A stretch of 61,943 bases of DNA, from the NCBI RefSeq assembly GCF_014648395.1, contig NZ_BMRA01000007.1, positions 1-61,943 on the forward strand, in the 5' to 3' direction. Every line of letters begins with the position of its first letter. Position 1 is the first letter of the stretch. The notes below the pieces were generated by a model, which searched no databases, had not been told where the DNA came from, and saw nothing but the letters and a program-made list of their open reading frames with translations. Made by a program: the position numbers and the translations under genes. Source of the stretch: Micromonospora fulviviridis (lineage in GTDB: Bacteria > Actinomycetota > Actinomycetes > Mycobacteriales > Micromonosporaceae). Shown here in pieces: positions 23,629-30,496 of the stretch.

Positions 23629-25551
23629 TCAGGCCTCCTTGACGCGCGGGTTGCGGGCGGCGCCCGGCTCGGCCGACCGGGCCGGCAGGGCCCGGCCGAG
23701 ACCGCTGACCCGCGGGGACAGGAACGCCCGGGTCCGGGCGAACATCGTCATGATCGGGTGGCGGAAGAGGAACACGACGACCAGGTCGAGGACGGTCGCC
23801 AGGCCGAGCGCGAAGGCGAAGCCCTTCACCGCGCCGACCGAGACGATGTAGAGCACCACGGCCGACATCAGGGTGATGGCGTTCGCCGAGATGATCGTCC
23901 GGCGGGCCCGGACCCAGGCACGCGGCACCGCGCTGCGCGGGCTGCGTCCCTCCCGGATCTCGTCCTTGAGCCGCTCGAAGTAGATGACGAACGAGTCCGC
24001 CGCCACACCGAGTGAGACGATCATGCCGGCGATGCCGGCGAGCGTGAGGGTGAACCCGATCGACCGGCCGAGCACCACCAGCGCGCCGAAGACCAGCAGC
24101 GCCGAGAGCACCAGGCTCAGGAAGATGACCGAGCCGAGCAGCCGGTAGTAGAAGAACGAGTAGATGATGACCAGCAGCATGCCGATGCCGGCCGCGAGCA
24201 GGCCCGCCTTGAGGTGGCTGTCGCCCAGCGTCGCGGTGACGTTCTGCTGCTCCTGCGGCTCGAAGGTCACCGGCAGGGCGCCGTAGCGGAGCTGGCTGGC
24301 CAGCGCGTTGGCGCTCTTGTTGTCGAAGCTGCCGGTGATCTGCGAGTCACCGGTCAGCACGCCCTGGATCTCCGGGGACGAGACGATCTCGTTGTCGAGG
24401 ACCACGGCGACCCGGCACTTGCCGTCCTGGCCGAGCGCGGTCTGGTCGCAGGCCTGACCCTCGTTGTTGAACGCCTCGCGGGTCAGCGCGGTCCACTTCT
24501 CCTGGCCCTTGCCCGTGAAGTTCAGGCTGACCACCCAGGAGCTGGTCTGGTCGAGCACGGCGTTGGCGTCGTCGACGTCGGTGCCGAGCACCTTGGCCTT
24601 GTCGAGCAGGTACTTGGCGCCGGACTCGCAGGCCACGGCCTGCTGGTTCTCGTCCTTGATCGACGCGGCCGGCCGGTTGTCGAGCTGCTGGCAGGTGATG
24701 GTCGGGACGTTGAACTGCATCCCGACCGGCAGCACCGCGATCTCCTGCGGGGAGAGGGTGCCGAACGGCTTGAGCTTGTCGGCCAGCGACGGGTCGGCGG
24801 TCAGGTCGGCCGGGGCCTGGAGGCCCGAGGCGGCGGCCCAGGCGGCCGCGCCCACCTTCTGCTCGATGGCCTTGCGCTGCTGCTCGATGCTCTGCGGCAC
24901 GGGCTCGGCACTGGCGCTCGGGCTCGGCGCGGCGGCACTCGGCGAGGCCGACGGGGTCGGCGCGGCGGCGCTGGCGCTCGGCGTCGGGGCCATGCCGCCC
25001 TGCCCGCCGGCGCTCGGCGACGCGGTGGCCTTGGGCGCGGCGCTGCCGGACGGGGCCGGGGTCACGCTGCCGGACGGGGCCGGGGTGGCGCTGCCCGAGG
25101 GAGCCGGGGTGGCGCTGGCGCTCGGGGCCGGTGCGGCGGCGGCGCCGCTGCCGTCGGTGGCCTTGAGCACCTTGCGGAAGCGCAGCTCGGCGGCCTCACC
25201 GACGTTCGTCAGGTCCCGGTTCTGGCCGGGCAGGGAGATGACGATGTTCCGGTTGCCCTCGGTGACCACCTCGGCCTCGGCCACGCCGTAGGCGTTGACC
25301 CGGTTCTCGATGATCTGGCGCGCCTCCTCCAGGTTCGCGGAGGTCGGGGGCTTGCCGTCCACGGTGTTGGTGGCCTCGAGCGTCAGCCGGGTGCCGCCGA
25401 TGAGGTCCAAGCCGAGCCGGGGCTCCAGCCGATCCTTCCAGCCACCGCTGGCGCCGCCCGAGAAGAACACCAAAAGATAGAGGACGACAAAGATGAACCC
25501 GAGCACGGCGAGCTGCCGTCCGGGGCGCATCTGTCCCTGAGGTGGTGCCAC
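23629..25551 (-). CDS. secD: Protein translocase subunit SecD with long Ala/Pro/Ser insert
   Basis: 640 residues. Helix 1 (QLAVLGFIFVVLYLLVFF) is followed by the conserved periplasmic start RLGLDLIGGTRLTLEA, and the six-helix membrane part carries GFTLTLAGIAGMIVSLGVAADSFVIYFERLKDE near residue 500. The P1 head is interrupted at residues ~134-218 by an 85-residue low-complexity Ala-Pro-Ser segment, an enlargement of the insert seen in actinobacterial SecD. The GTG at 25551 has AGGA 5 bases upstream; the upstream open frame is not conserved in style. It precedes secF by one base. Confidence 0.95.
   Translation of the reverse strand: MAPPQGQMRPGRQLAVLGFIFVVLYLLVFFSGGASGGWKDRLEPRLGLDLIGGTRLTLEATNTVDGKPPTSANLEEARQIIENRVNAYGVAEAEVVTEGNRNIVISLPGQNRDLTNVGEAAELRFRKVLKATDGSGAAAAPAPSASATPAPSGSATPAPSGSVTPAPSGSAAPKATASPSAGGQGGMAPTPSASAAAPTPSASPSAAAPSPSASAEPVPQSIEQQRKAIEQKVGAAAWAAASGLQAPADLTADPSLADKLKPFGTLSPQEIAVLPVGMQFNVPTITCQQLDNRPAASIKDENQQAVACESGAKYLLDKAKVLGTDVDDANAVLDQTSSWVVSLNFTGKGQEKWTALTREAFNNEGQACDQTALGQDGKCRVAVVLDNEIVSSPEIQGVLTGDSQITGSFDNKSANALASQLRYGALPVTFEPQEQQNVTATLGDSHLKAGLLAAGIGMLLVIIYSFFYYRLLGSVIFLSLVLSALLVFGALVVLGRSIGFTLTLAGIAGMIVSLGVAADSFVIYFERLKDEIREGRSPRSAVPRAWVRARRTIISANAITLMSAVVLYIVSVGAVKGFAFALGLATVLDLVVVFLFRHPIMTMFARTRAFLSPRVSGLGRALPARSAEPGAARNPRVKEA
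24898..25152 (-). repeat. In-frame low-complexity repeat in secD (Ala/Pro/Ser)
   Basis: The coding segment for SecD residues ~134-218 contains three near-exact copies of an 8-residue unit (S-A/V-T-P-A-P-S-G), followed by looser APTPSAS and APSPSAS units. The DNA copies are almost identical, so recent slippage or unequal exchange is likely. The protein segment would be an unstructured extracytoplasmic arm. Confidence 0.8.
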
Positions 25552-25744
25552 GGCTGTCCTGTCTCCCTGTACGGTCGCGCCGCTTCGACAGCGGCGAGAT
25601 GGTCGGGCCGGGGGTGTCCGCCCGACTGCTCCGGCGGGTCGGCGCCGCCGGACGGCACGCCTCCCCGGCACACGACGCGGCGGCGTCGCGCGGGGTTCCT
25701 CGCGTGCCGGCGTCGAACGCCGACCCAACTATCCACTTGTGTGA

Positions 25745-25779
25745 GTGAATCCGCTGCCCCTTCCGGGGCCGTGGTTCAC
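25745..25779 (-). terminator. Weak composite hairpin at the yajC end
   Basis: GTGAA (25745-25749) with TTCAC (25775-25779) encloses an inner GCCCC-TTCC-GGGGC stem (25756-25769). It includes the yajC stop codon. It may partly terminate or attenuate transcription between yajC and secD, which are 224 bases apart. I see no ORF with a ribosome binding site in that gap. Confidence 0.3.
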
Positions 25780-26138
25780 TCCTTGACCGGCTCGGCTTCC
25801 TCGGTGATCGTCTCGGCCTCCGGGGCCTCGACCCGCTTCACCACGCGCGCGATCGCCGGGCGCGCGTACCGGGTCTGCACGCCCGGGGCGACCTCGAGCA
25901 GGACCGTCTCGTCCTCGACCCCGGTCACCGTGCCGTAGAGACCGCCGATGGTGACCACCTCGTCGCCCACGCCGAGCGCGGACTGCATCTGCTCGGCCTC
26001 ACGGCGACGCTTCTGCTGGGGGCGGATCATCATGAAGTACATGACGCCGAAGAGCAGAGCGATCATGAGGATCGGCGTCAGACCGCCGGCTCCCCCGCCA
26101 CCCGCTGCTGCGTAAAGCACGGTTGTCGACCTTCCCAT
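25776..26138 (-). CDS. yajC: Preprotein translocase subunit YajC
   Basis: Small accessory subunit of the SecDF complex. The product (120 residues from the ATG at 26138) has a Gly-rich lead, one transmembrane helix (LTPILMIALLFGVMYFMMIRP), then the YajC core QQKRRREAEQMQSALGVGDEVVTIGGLYGTVTGVEDETVLLEVAPGV and an acidic tail. The ATG has GGAGG close by (3 bases). A GTG at 26120 with GGAAGG 9 bases upstream would give 114 residues and is an equally plausible start. It follows ruvB and precedes secD, the standard actinobacterial order. Confidence 0.92.
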   Translation of the reverse strand: MGRSTTVLYAAAGGGGAGGLTPILMIALLFGVMYFMMIRPQQKRRREAEQMQSALGVGDEVVTIGGLYGTVTGVEDETVLLEVAPGVQTRYARPAIARVVKRVEAPEAETITEEAEPVKE

Positions 26139-26259
26139 TGGCCTCCGCGGCGCCCCGGAGGGCACCACAGCGGAGGCGGATTCTCACGTCCTGTCAAACC
26201 GCGGCGAAGTCTAATCCCTGCACCTGAGAAGACCGAATGCGGCACAGATCACGTTCGGA

Positions 26260-28332
26260 TCACGGCTGATCGGTCTGCGTCGAGAACAGATCGGGCACTG
26301 GAGAGGCATCCGCACCAAATGTACCATTCGGCGGCGTACGCCCCAGATGGTGCCAGGCGGCCGCGGTGGCGACCCGGCCGCGGGGCGTCCGGGCCAGCAG
26401 CCCAGCCCGGACCAGGAAGGGCTCGCAGACCTCCTCGACCGTGTCCGGCTGCTCCCCCACCGCCACGGCGAGGGTGGAGAGCCCGACCGGGCCGCCCCGG
26501 AAGGAGTCGACCAGCGCGGTGAGCACCGCCCGGTCCAGCCGGTCCAGGCCGAGCGCGTCGACGTCGTAGACGGTGAGGGCGGCCTGGGCGGTCTCCAGGT
26601 TGACCACCCCCTCGGCGCGGACCTCGGCGAAGTCGCGGACCCGGCGCAGCAGCCGGTTGGCGATCCGGGGAGTGCCCCGGGACCGCCCGGCGATCTCCGC
26701 GGCCCCGTCGGCGGTGATCGGCACGCCGAGGATCCGGGCGGACCGGTGCAGCAACGTCTCCAGGTCGGCCGGGGAGTAGAAGTCGAGGTGGGCCACGAAG
26801 CCGAACCGGTCCCGCATGGGCCCGGTGAGCAGGCCGGACCGGGTGGTCGCGCCGACCAGGGTGAACGGCTCGACGTCGAGGGGGATGGCGGTCGCCCCCG
26901 GACCCTTGCCGACCACCACGTCGACCCGGAAGTCCTCCATGGCGCTGTAGAGCAGTTCCTCGGCCGGCTTGGCGATCCGGTGGATCTCGTCGATGAACAG
27001 CACGTCGCCCTCGGCGAGGCTGGTCAGGATGGCGGCCAGGTCGCCGGAGCGCTCGATGGCCGGCCCGCTGGTCACCCGGATCCCCGAGCCCAGCTCGGCG
27101 GCCACGATGTTGGCCAGGGTGGTGTTATGCACCACGAAGTCGTTCACGGTGAAGGTGTGATCCCCGTCGACGGTCAGGCATCGGCATTCCTGCAGGCCGA
27201 CGGCTTCCACGGAAGCCACCCGGTCGGCGGCCAACCGTTCCTCGAACCGATCCCGGCGCGGTGCCCACTCGGCAAGCCGCCGACCTCGTTCCCCGATCAC
27301 AGTGACCCGCTGCACGAACCGTGCCACGTCGTCCTGGCTGGTGACGCTGAGGCGCCAGGACTCGTGAGGCCGACCCTGGTAACGTCCCCGCTTCAGCTTG
27401 AGCCGTGACTGCACGCCGAGCCGCAGGAGCAGGTGCTGCACGTCCTCGAGCAGCCCTCGCGAGACGCTGTAGAACTCGACCACCACGTCGTATCGGTCAC
27501 GTCCCCGCCGGCTCACCGTGCCGTCACAGGCGAAGTAGGCGCCCAGGAACGCCCCCACCTGCCAGCTGTCGCCCCGGAAGACGAACTCGGGCACCCGCTT
27601 CTGCCACGCGTTCTTGTCGAGCAGGCCGTGTTCCTGCAACCAGGGCCGGAGACCTGAGATCCTGATCAAAGAGCTGCGAGCGCTGTTGGGCCTGGTGTTG
27701 TGCCCATGCCCCAGCCGGTCACAGGTAGACCGGAAGTCGGCGAGAACATCCTCGTCCCCGCCGGTGAAGGTGACCTGGTTCGTCGTGCAACCGTCGCCGA
27801 TCAGATACCCGGCGAGCTTGTACTCGTCGACCTCCTGAGTGCTGTCCGCGACCAGGTCCGGGCACAGCACGTTGGCGACGAAGTCCCGATCGGTGAGGTC
27901 ACCGGCCTTCACCCAGCCCTCGGGCGTCCAGAACGGGTGATCGGGCGCAGCGACCACCTCTCGCCCGCTCGTGGTCCGGATCCGAACCGAGTCCAGTTCG
28001 CCCTGCTCGTGCACCGCCATCACGGTGGCGCCCTCGCCGGTCCGGGTGATGACGCGATCTCCCACGACAATGTCACCAAGCCGGCGCCGAGACCCGTCCT
28101 CAAGCAGAACCAGGGCCTCGACGGACACCGGCTTACCGAGGCCAGGCGGCCCCGACAGGAGGATGTGGTCGGGCGGGGAGCCGCGCCGCATCGCACCCTG
28201 GAGCAGCAGGTCGAGCTGGTCGCGGACCCGGTGCTGGGCGATGAACTCCTCCAGCCGCTTCGGCCGGACGCTGGCCTCCGCGTCCCGTTCCGCGTCGCTG
28301 ACGTACGCCGAGACCAGGTTCTCCCCCGTCAT
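26260..28332 (-). CDS. ruvB: Holliday junction helicase RuvB, interrupted by an intein in the Walker A motif
   Basis: The 690-residue precursor consists of RuvB residues 1-67 and 404-690 (354 residues once spliced, normal for the family) with a 336-residue intein between. The extein reads LLSGPPGLGK, then, after the intein, TTLANIVAAELG, so the ATP-binding loop is split after its lysine. Downstream are Walker B VLFIDEIHRI, sensor 1 GATTRSGLLTGPMRDRFGF and the arginine-finger region GTPRIANRLLRRVRDF. RuvB is the hexameric motor that drives branch migration with RuvA. It cannot bind ATP correctly before splicing. AAGG precedes the ATG by 7 bases. It is third in ruvC-ruvA-ruvB, followed by yajC. 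Confidence 0.96.
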   Translation of the reverse strand: MTGENLVSAYVSDAERDAEASVRPKRLEEFIAQHRVRDQLDLLLQGAMRRGSPPDHILLSGPPGLGKPVSVEALVLLEDGSRRRLGDIVVGDRVITRTGEGATVMAVHEQGELDSVRIRTTSGREVVAAPDHPFWTPEGWVKAGDLTDRDFVANVLCPDLVADSTQEVDEYKLAGYLIGDGCTTNQVTFTGGDEDVLADFRSTCDRLGHGHNTRPNSARSSLIRISGLRPWLQEHGLLDKNAWQKRVPEFVFRGDSWQVGAFLGAYFACDGTVSRRGRDRYDVVVEFYSVSRGLLEDVQHLLLRLGVQSRLKLKRGRYQGRPHESWRLSVTSQDDVARFVQRVTVIGERGRRLAEWAPRRDRFEERLAADRVASVEAVGLQECRCLTVDGDHTFTVNDFVVHNTTLANIVAAELGSGIRVTSGPAIERSGDLAAILTSLAEGDVLFIDEIHRIAKPAEELLYSAMEDFRVDVVVGKGPGATAIPLDVEPFTLVGATTRSGLLTGPMRDRFGFVAHLDFYSPADLETLLHRSARILGVPITADGAAEIAGRSRGTPRIANRLLRRVRDFAEVRAEGVVNLETAQAALTVYDVDALGLDRLDRAVLTALVDSFRGGPVGLSTLAVAVGEQPDTVEEVCEPFLVRAGLLARTPRGRVATAAAWHHLGRTPPNGTFGADASPVPDLFSTQTDQP
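27124..28131 (-). mobile_element. Class 3-like intein with LAGLIDADG homing endonuclease in ruvB
   Basis: In-frame 336-residue insert. It starts with Pro, not Cys/Ser/Ala. Block A is VSVEALVLLEDGSRRRLGDIVVGD and block B contains APDHPFWTPEGW (His 65, Trp 68 and 73). Block F reads CRCLTVDGDHTF: a Cys (318) stands where most inteins have Asp. Block G ends DFVVHN, followed by Thr of the extein. Pro1 plus Trp, Cys and +1 Thr is the class 3 (WCT) pattern, in which the block F Cys starts splicing. Between the splicing halves are two LAGLIDADG-type motifs with acidic residues, LAGYLIGDG (106-114) and FLGAYFACDG (195-204), so a homing endonuclease is probably active. G+C in two sampled 60-base rows is 39 and 37 of 60, against 47 in a neighbouring ruvB row, which supports acquisition. 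Confidence 0.95.
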
Positions 28333-28390
28333 GCCCTGACCTTCACTCGCGACTGCGGGGCTGGCAAACCCGGCTCACTCCTCGCGCTCG

Positions 28391-28993
28391 TCATCGCGTG
28401 CGACCCAGGAGGCGGATGGCCTGCTTGAGCAGGACCGGCACGGGCGGGGTCTCCCCGTCGACGGTCTCGGCGACCGCGGCCACCGCCTGCTCGGCCTGGG
28501 CCCCGGTCCAGCCGAGCCCGACGAGCGCCTGGCGGACCTGCTCCGGCCAGGCGCCGGCGGTCACCCCGGCCGCGCCGTCGGGGCCGATCGGCACCGGGCC
28601 GATCCGGTCGCGCAGTTCGAGGACGAGCCGCTCGGCGCCCTTCTTGCCGATGCCGGGCACCCGGGTCAGGGCGGCGGTGTCGGCGTTGGCGATGGCCTTG
28701 CGGACCGCGTCCGGGGTGTGCACGGCGAGCACCGCCTGGGCCAGCCGCGGGCCCACCCCGCTGGCGGTCTGGAGCAGCTCGAAGAGCTGCTTGGCGTCGT
28801 CGTCGGCGAAGCCGTAGAGGGTGAGCGAGTCCTCCCGGACCACGAGGCTGGTGGCCAGCCGGGCGGGCTGGCCGACCCGCAGCTCGGCTAGGGTGCCGGG
28901 GGCGCACTGCACCGCCAGGCCGATGCCGCCCACCTCCACCACCGCGTGGTCCGGACCGGTCGCGGTCACCGTGCCGCGCACGCTGGCGATCAT
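28391..28993 (-). CDS. ruvA: Holliday junction DNA-binding protein RuvA
   Basis: 200 residues. N-terminal OB domain MIASVRGTVTATGPDHAVVEVGGIGLAVQC, two helix-hairpin-helix motifs (LQTASGVGPRLAQAVLAV and LTRVPGIGKKGAERLVLEL, about residues 70-130) that bind the junction backbone, a flexible Gly/Ala-rich linker, and the C-terminal RuvB-binding helices QVRQALVGLGWTGAQAEQAV. The tetramer holds the junction square-planar for RuvB. ATG with AGGAGG 6 bases upstream, overlapping the ruvC stop by 4 bases (ATGA). 58 bases separate it from ruvB. Confidence 0.97.
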   Translation of the reverse strand: MIASVRGTVTATGPDHAVVEVGGIGLAVQCAPGTLAELRVGQPARLATSLVVREDSLTLYGFADDDAKQLFELLQTASGVGPRLAQAVLAVHTPDAVRKAIANADTAALTRVPGIGKKGAERLVLELRDRIGPVPIGPDGAAGVTAGAWPEQVRQALVGLGWTGAQAEQAVAAVAETVDGETPPVPVLLKQAIRLLGRTR

Positions 28994-29517
28994 CGGGTTC
29001 CTCCTCGTCGTGCCCGCTCGGCGGCGGCGGCCAGCTTGGACCGGGTGCCGCCGCGCCAGATGTGGCAGATGGCCAGGGCCAGGGCGTCGGCGGCGTCGGC
29101 CGGGCGGGGCGGCTCGGGCAGCCGCAGCAGCCGGGTGACCATGGCGGTCATCTGCGCCTTGTCGGCCTGACCGGAACCGGTCACCGCCGCCTTCACCTCG
29201 CTCGGGGTGTAGGTCTGCACCGGCAGCCCGGCCCGCGCGCCGGCGAGCACGGCGATCCCGCTGGCCTGGGCGGTGCCCATCACGGTGCGGACGTTGTGCT
29301 GGCTGAACACGCGCTCGACGGCCACGGCGTCGGGGCGGTGCTCGGCGACCAGGTCGGTGAGCGAGCGGTCCAGGTGCAGCAGGCGCAGCGGCAGGTCGTC
29401 GCCGGGGTCGGTGTAGACCACGTAGTAGGCGACCAGGGTGCAGGGGCGGCCCGGCACGCCCTCGACCACGCCGACCCCGCACCGGGTCAGCCCCGGGTCG
29501 ACGCCCAGCACCCGCAC
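28990..29517 (-). CDS. ruvC: Crossover junction endodeoxyribonuclease RuvC
   Basis: 175-residue Holliday-junction resolvase of the RNase H-like fold. The catalytic acidic residues are visible: Asp in VLGVDPGLTRCG (residue 7), Glu in VAVERVFSQHNVRTVMGTAQA, and the C-terminal pair in PADAADALALAICH. The GTG at 29517 has GGAGGAGG just upstream and the protein then begins exactly at the conserved VRVLGVDPG. It is first gene of the ruvC-ruvA-ruvB run and overlaps ruvA by 4 bases. Confidence 0.97.
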   Translation of the reverse strand: MRVLGVDPGLTRCGVGVVEGVPGRPCTLVAYYVVYTDPGDDLPLRLLHLDRSLTDLVAEHRPDAVAVERVFSQHNVRTVMGTAQASGIAVLAGARAGLPVQTYTPSEVKAAVTGSGQADKAQMTAMVTRLLRLPEPPRPADAADALALAICHIWRGGTRSKLAAAAERARRGGTR

Positions 29518-29699
29518 GCCGCCTCCTCCCCGAGCCGCCAGCAGTACGTGTGTTCGACACCCTACTGGTGCGCCCCGACGCCCCGCCGGGCGGACACGCC
29601 GGGAGCCGGCGGCCGGAATCGGCGCCACACACTGAAGCGGTCGAGTATGTGTCGCCGCCCCATGTGCCGCCGGCCACACAGCTCGTAACTTCTTGCGCC

Positions 29700-30482
29700 A
29701 TGACGGCAGAACCCGTGGCGGTCCCCCACGTCGTGAACGTCGACCTCTCCGGTCGCGCTGCGCTGGTGACCGGTGGTGGCAGCGGCATCGGACGGGCCTG
29801 CGCCCTGCGCCTGGCGGCGGCCGGCGCGGCGGTGCTGGTGGTCGACCGCAACGTGGAGGCGGCCAAGGCGGTGGCCGCGGAGGCGGGCGGCCGGGCGGAG
29901 GGTGTCGACCTGGCCGACTCCGAGGCGGTGGACCGGCTCGGCGTCGATGTGGACATCGTCGTCAACAACGCCGGCCTCCAGCACGTCGCGCCGGTGCAGG
30001 ACTTCCCCGTCGAGCGCTTCGAGTACATCCAGCGGGTGATGGTGGAGGCCCCGTTCCTGCTGATCCGCCGGGCGCTGCCGCGGATGTACGCGAACGGGTG
30101 GGGCCGGATCGTCAACATCTCGTCGGTGCACGGGCTGCGCGCCTCGCCGTTCAAGGCGGCGTACGTCTCGGCCAAGCACGCCCTGGAGGGGCTGTCGAAG
30201 GTGGTGGCCCTGGAGGGCGCCGCGCACGGGGTGACGGCCAACTGCATCAACCCGGCGTACGTGCGGACCGCGCTGGTGGAAAGCCAGATCGCCGACCAGG
30301 CGGCCAGCCACGGCATCGGCGAGGACGAGGTGGTGGAGAAGATCATGCTGGCCCGGGCGGCGATCAAGCGACTGATCGAGCCGGAGGAGGTGGCGGAGCT
30401 GGTCGCGTACCTGTGCTCGCCGCCCGCCGCGTTCATCACCGGCGCCTCGATCGCCCTCGACGGGGGCTGGACGGCCAACTAG
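29700..30482 (+). CDS. SDR-family 3-hydroxybutyrate dehydrogenase-like enzyme
   Basis: 260 residues, classical short-chain dehydrogenase. NAD-binding loop VTGGGSGIGRA near residue 26, NNAG motif in IVVNNAGLQHVAPV, active-site Ser in NISSVHGLRASPFKAAYVSAKHALEG with YxxxK. The H-G-L-x-A-S-P-x-K-A-A-Y stretch and the LQHVAPVQDFP loop match 3-hydroxybutyrate dehydrogenases, which interconvert acetoacetate and 3-hydroxybutyrate in ketone-body and PHB metabolism. No ribosome binding site; TAACTT at 29686-29691 could be a -10 box eight bases upstream. Its stop touches the PucR-type regulator gene, which may control it. Confidence 0.87.
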   Translation: MTAEPVAVPHVVNVDLSGRAALVTGGGSGIGRACALRLAAAGAAVLVVDRNVEAAKAVAAEAGGRAEGVDLADSEAVDRLGVDVDIVVNNAGLQHVAPVQDFPVERFEYIQRVMVEAPFLLIRRALPRMYANGWGRIVNISSVHGLRASPFKAAYVSAKHALEGLSKVVALEGAAHGVTANCINPAYVRTALVESQIADQAASHGIGEDEVVEKIMLARAAIKRLIEPEEVAELVAYLCSPPAAFITGASIALDGGWTAN

Positions 30483-30496
30483 TGGCCTCGCGCACA

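Noticed and set aside
24898..25152. The secD tandem repeats as a possible CRISPR-like or regulatory array
   Set aside because: Repeats are contiguous, in frame, encode a continuous Ala-Pro-Ser segment, and have no unique spacers.
27124..28131. A frameshifted or pseudogene ruvB with a random insertion
   Set aside because: The frame is intact across both junctions, the insert has all Hint blocks, a terminal His-Asn and two endonuclease motifs, and removal gives a normal-length RuvB.
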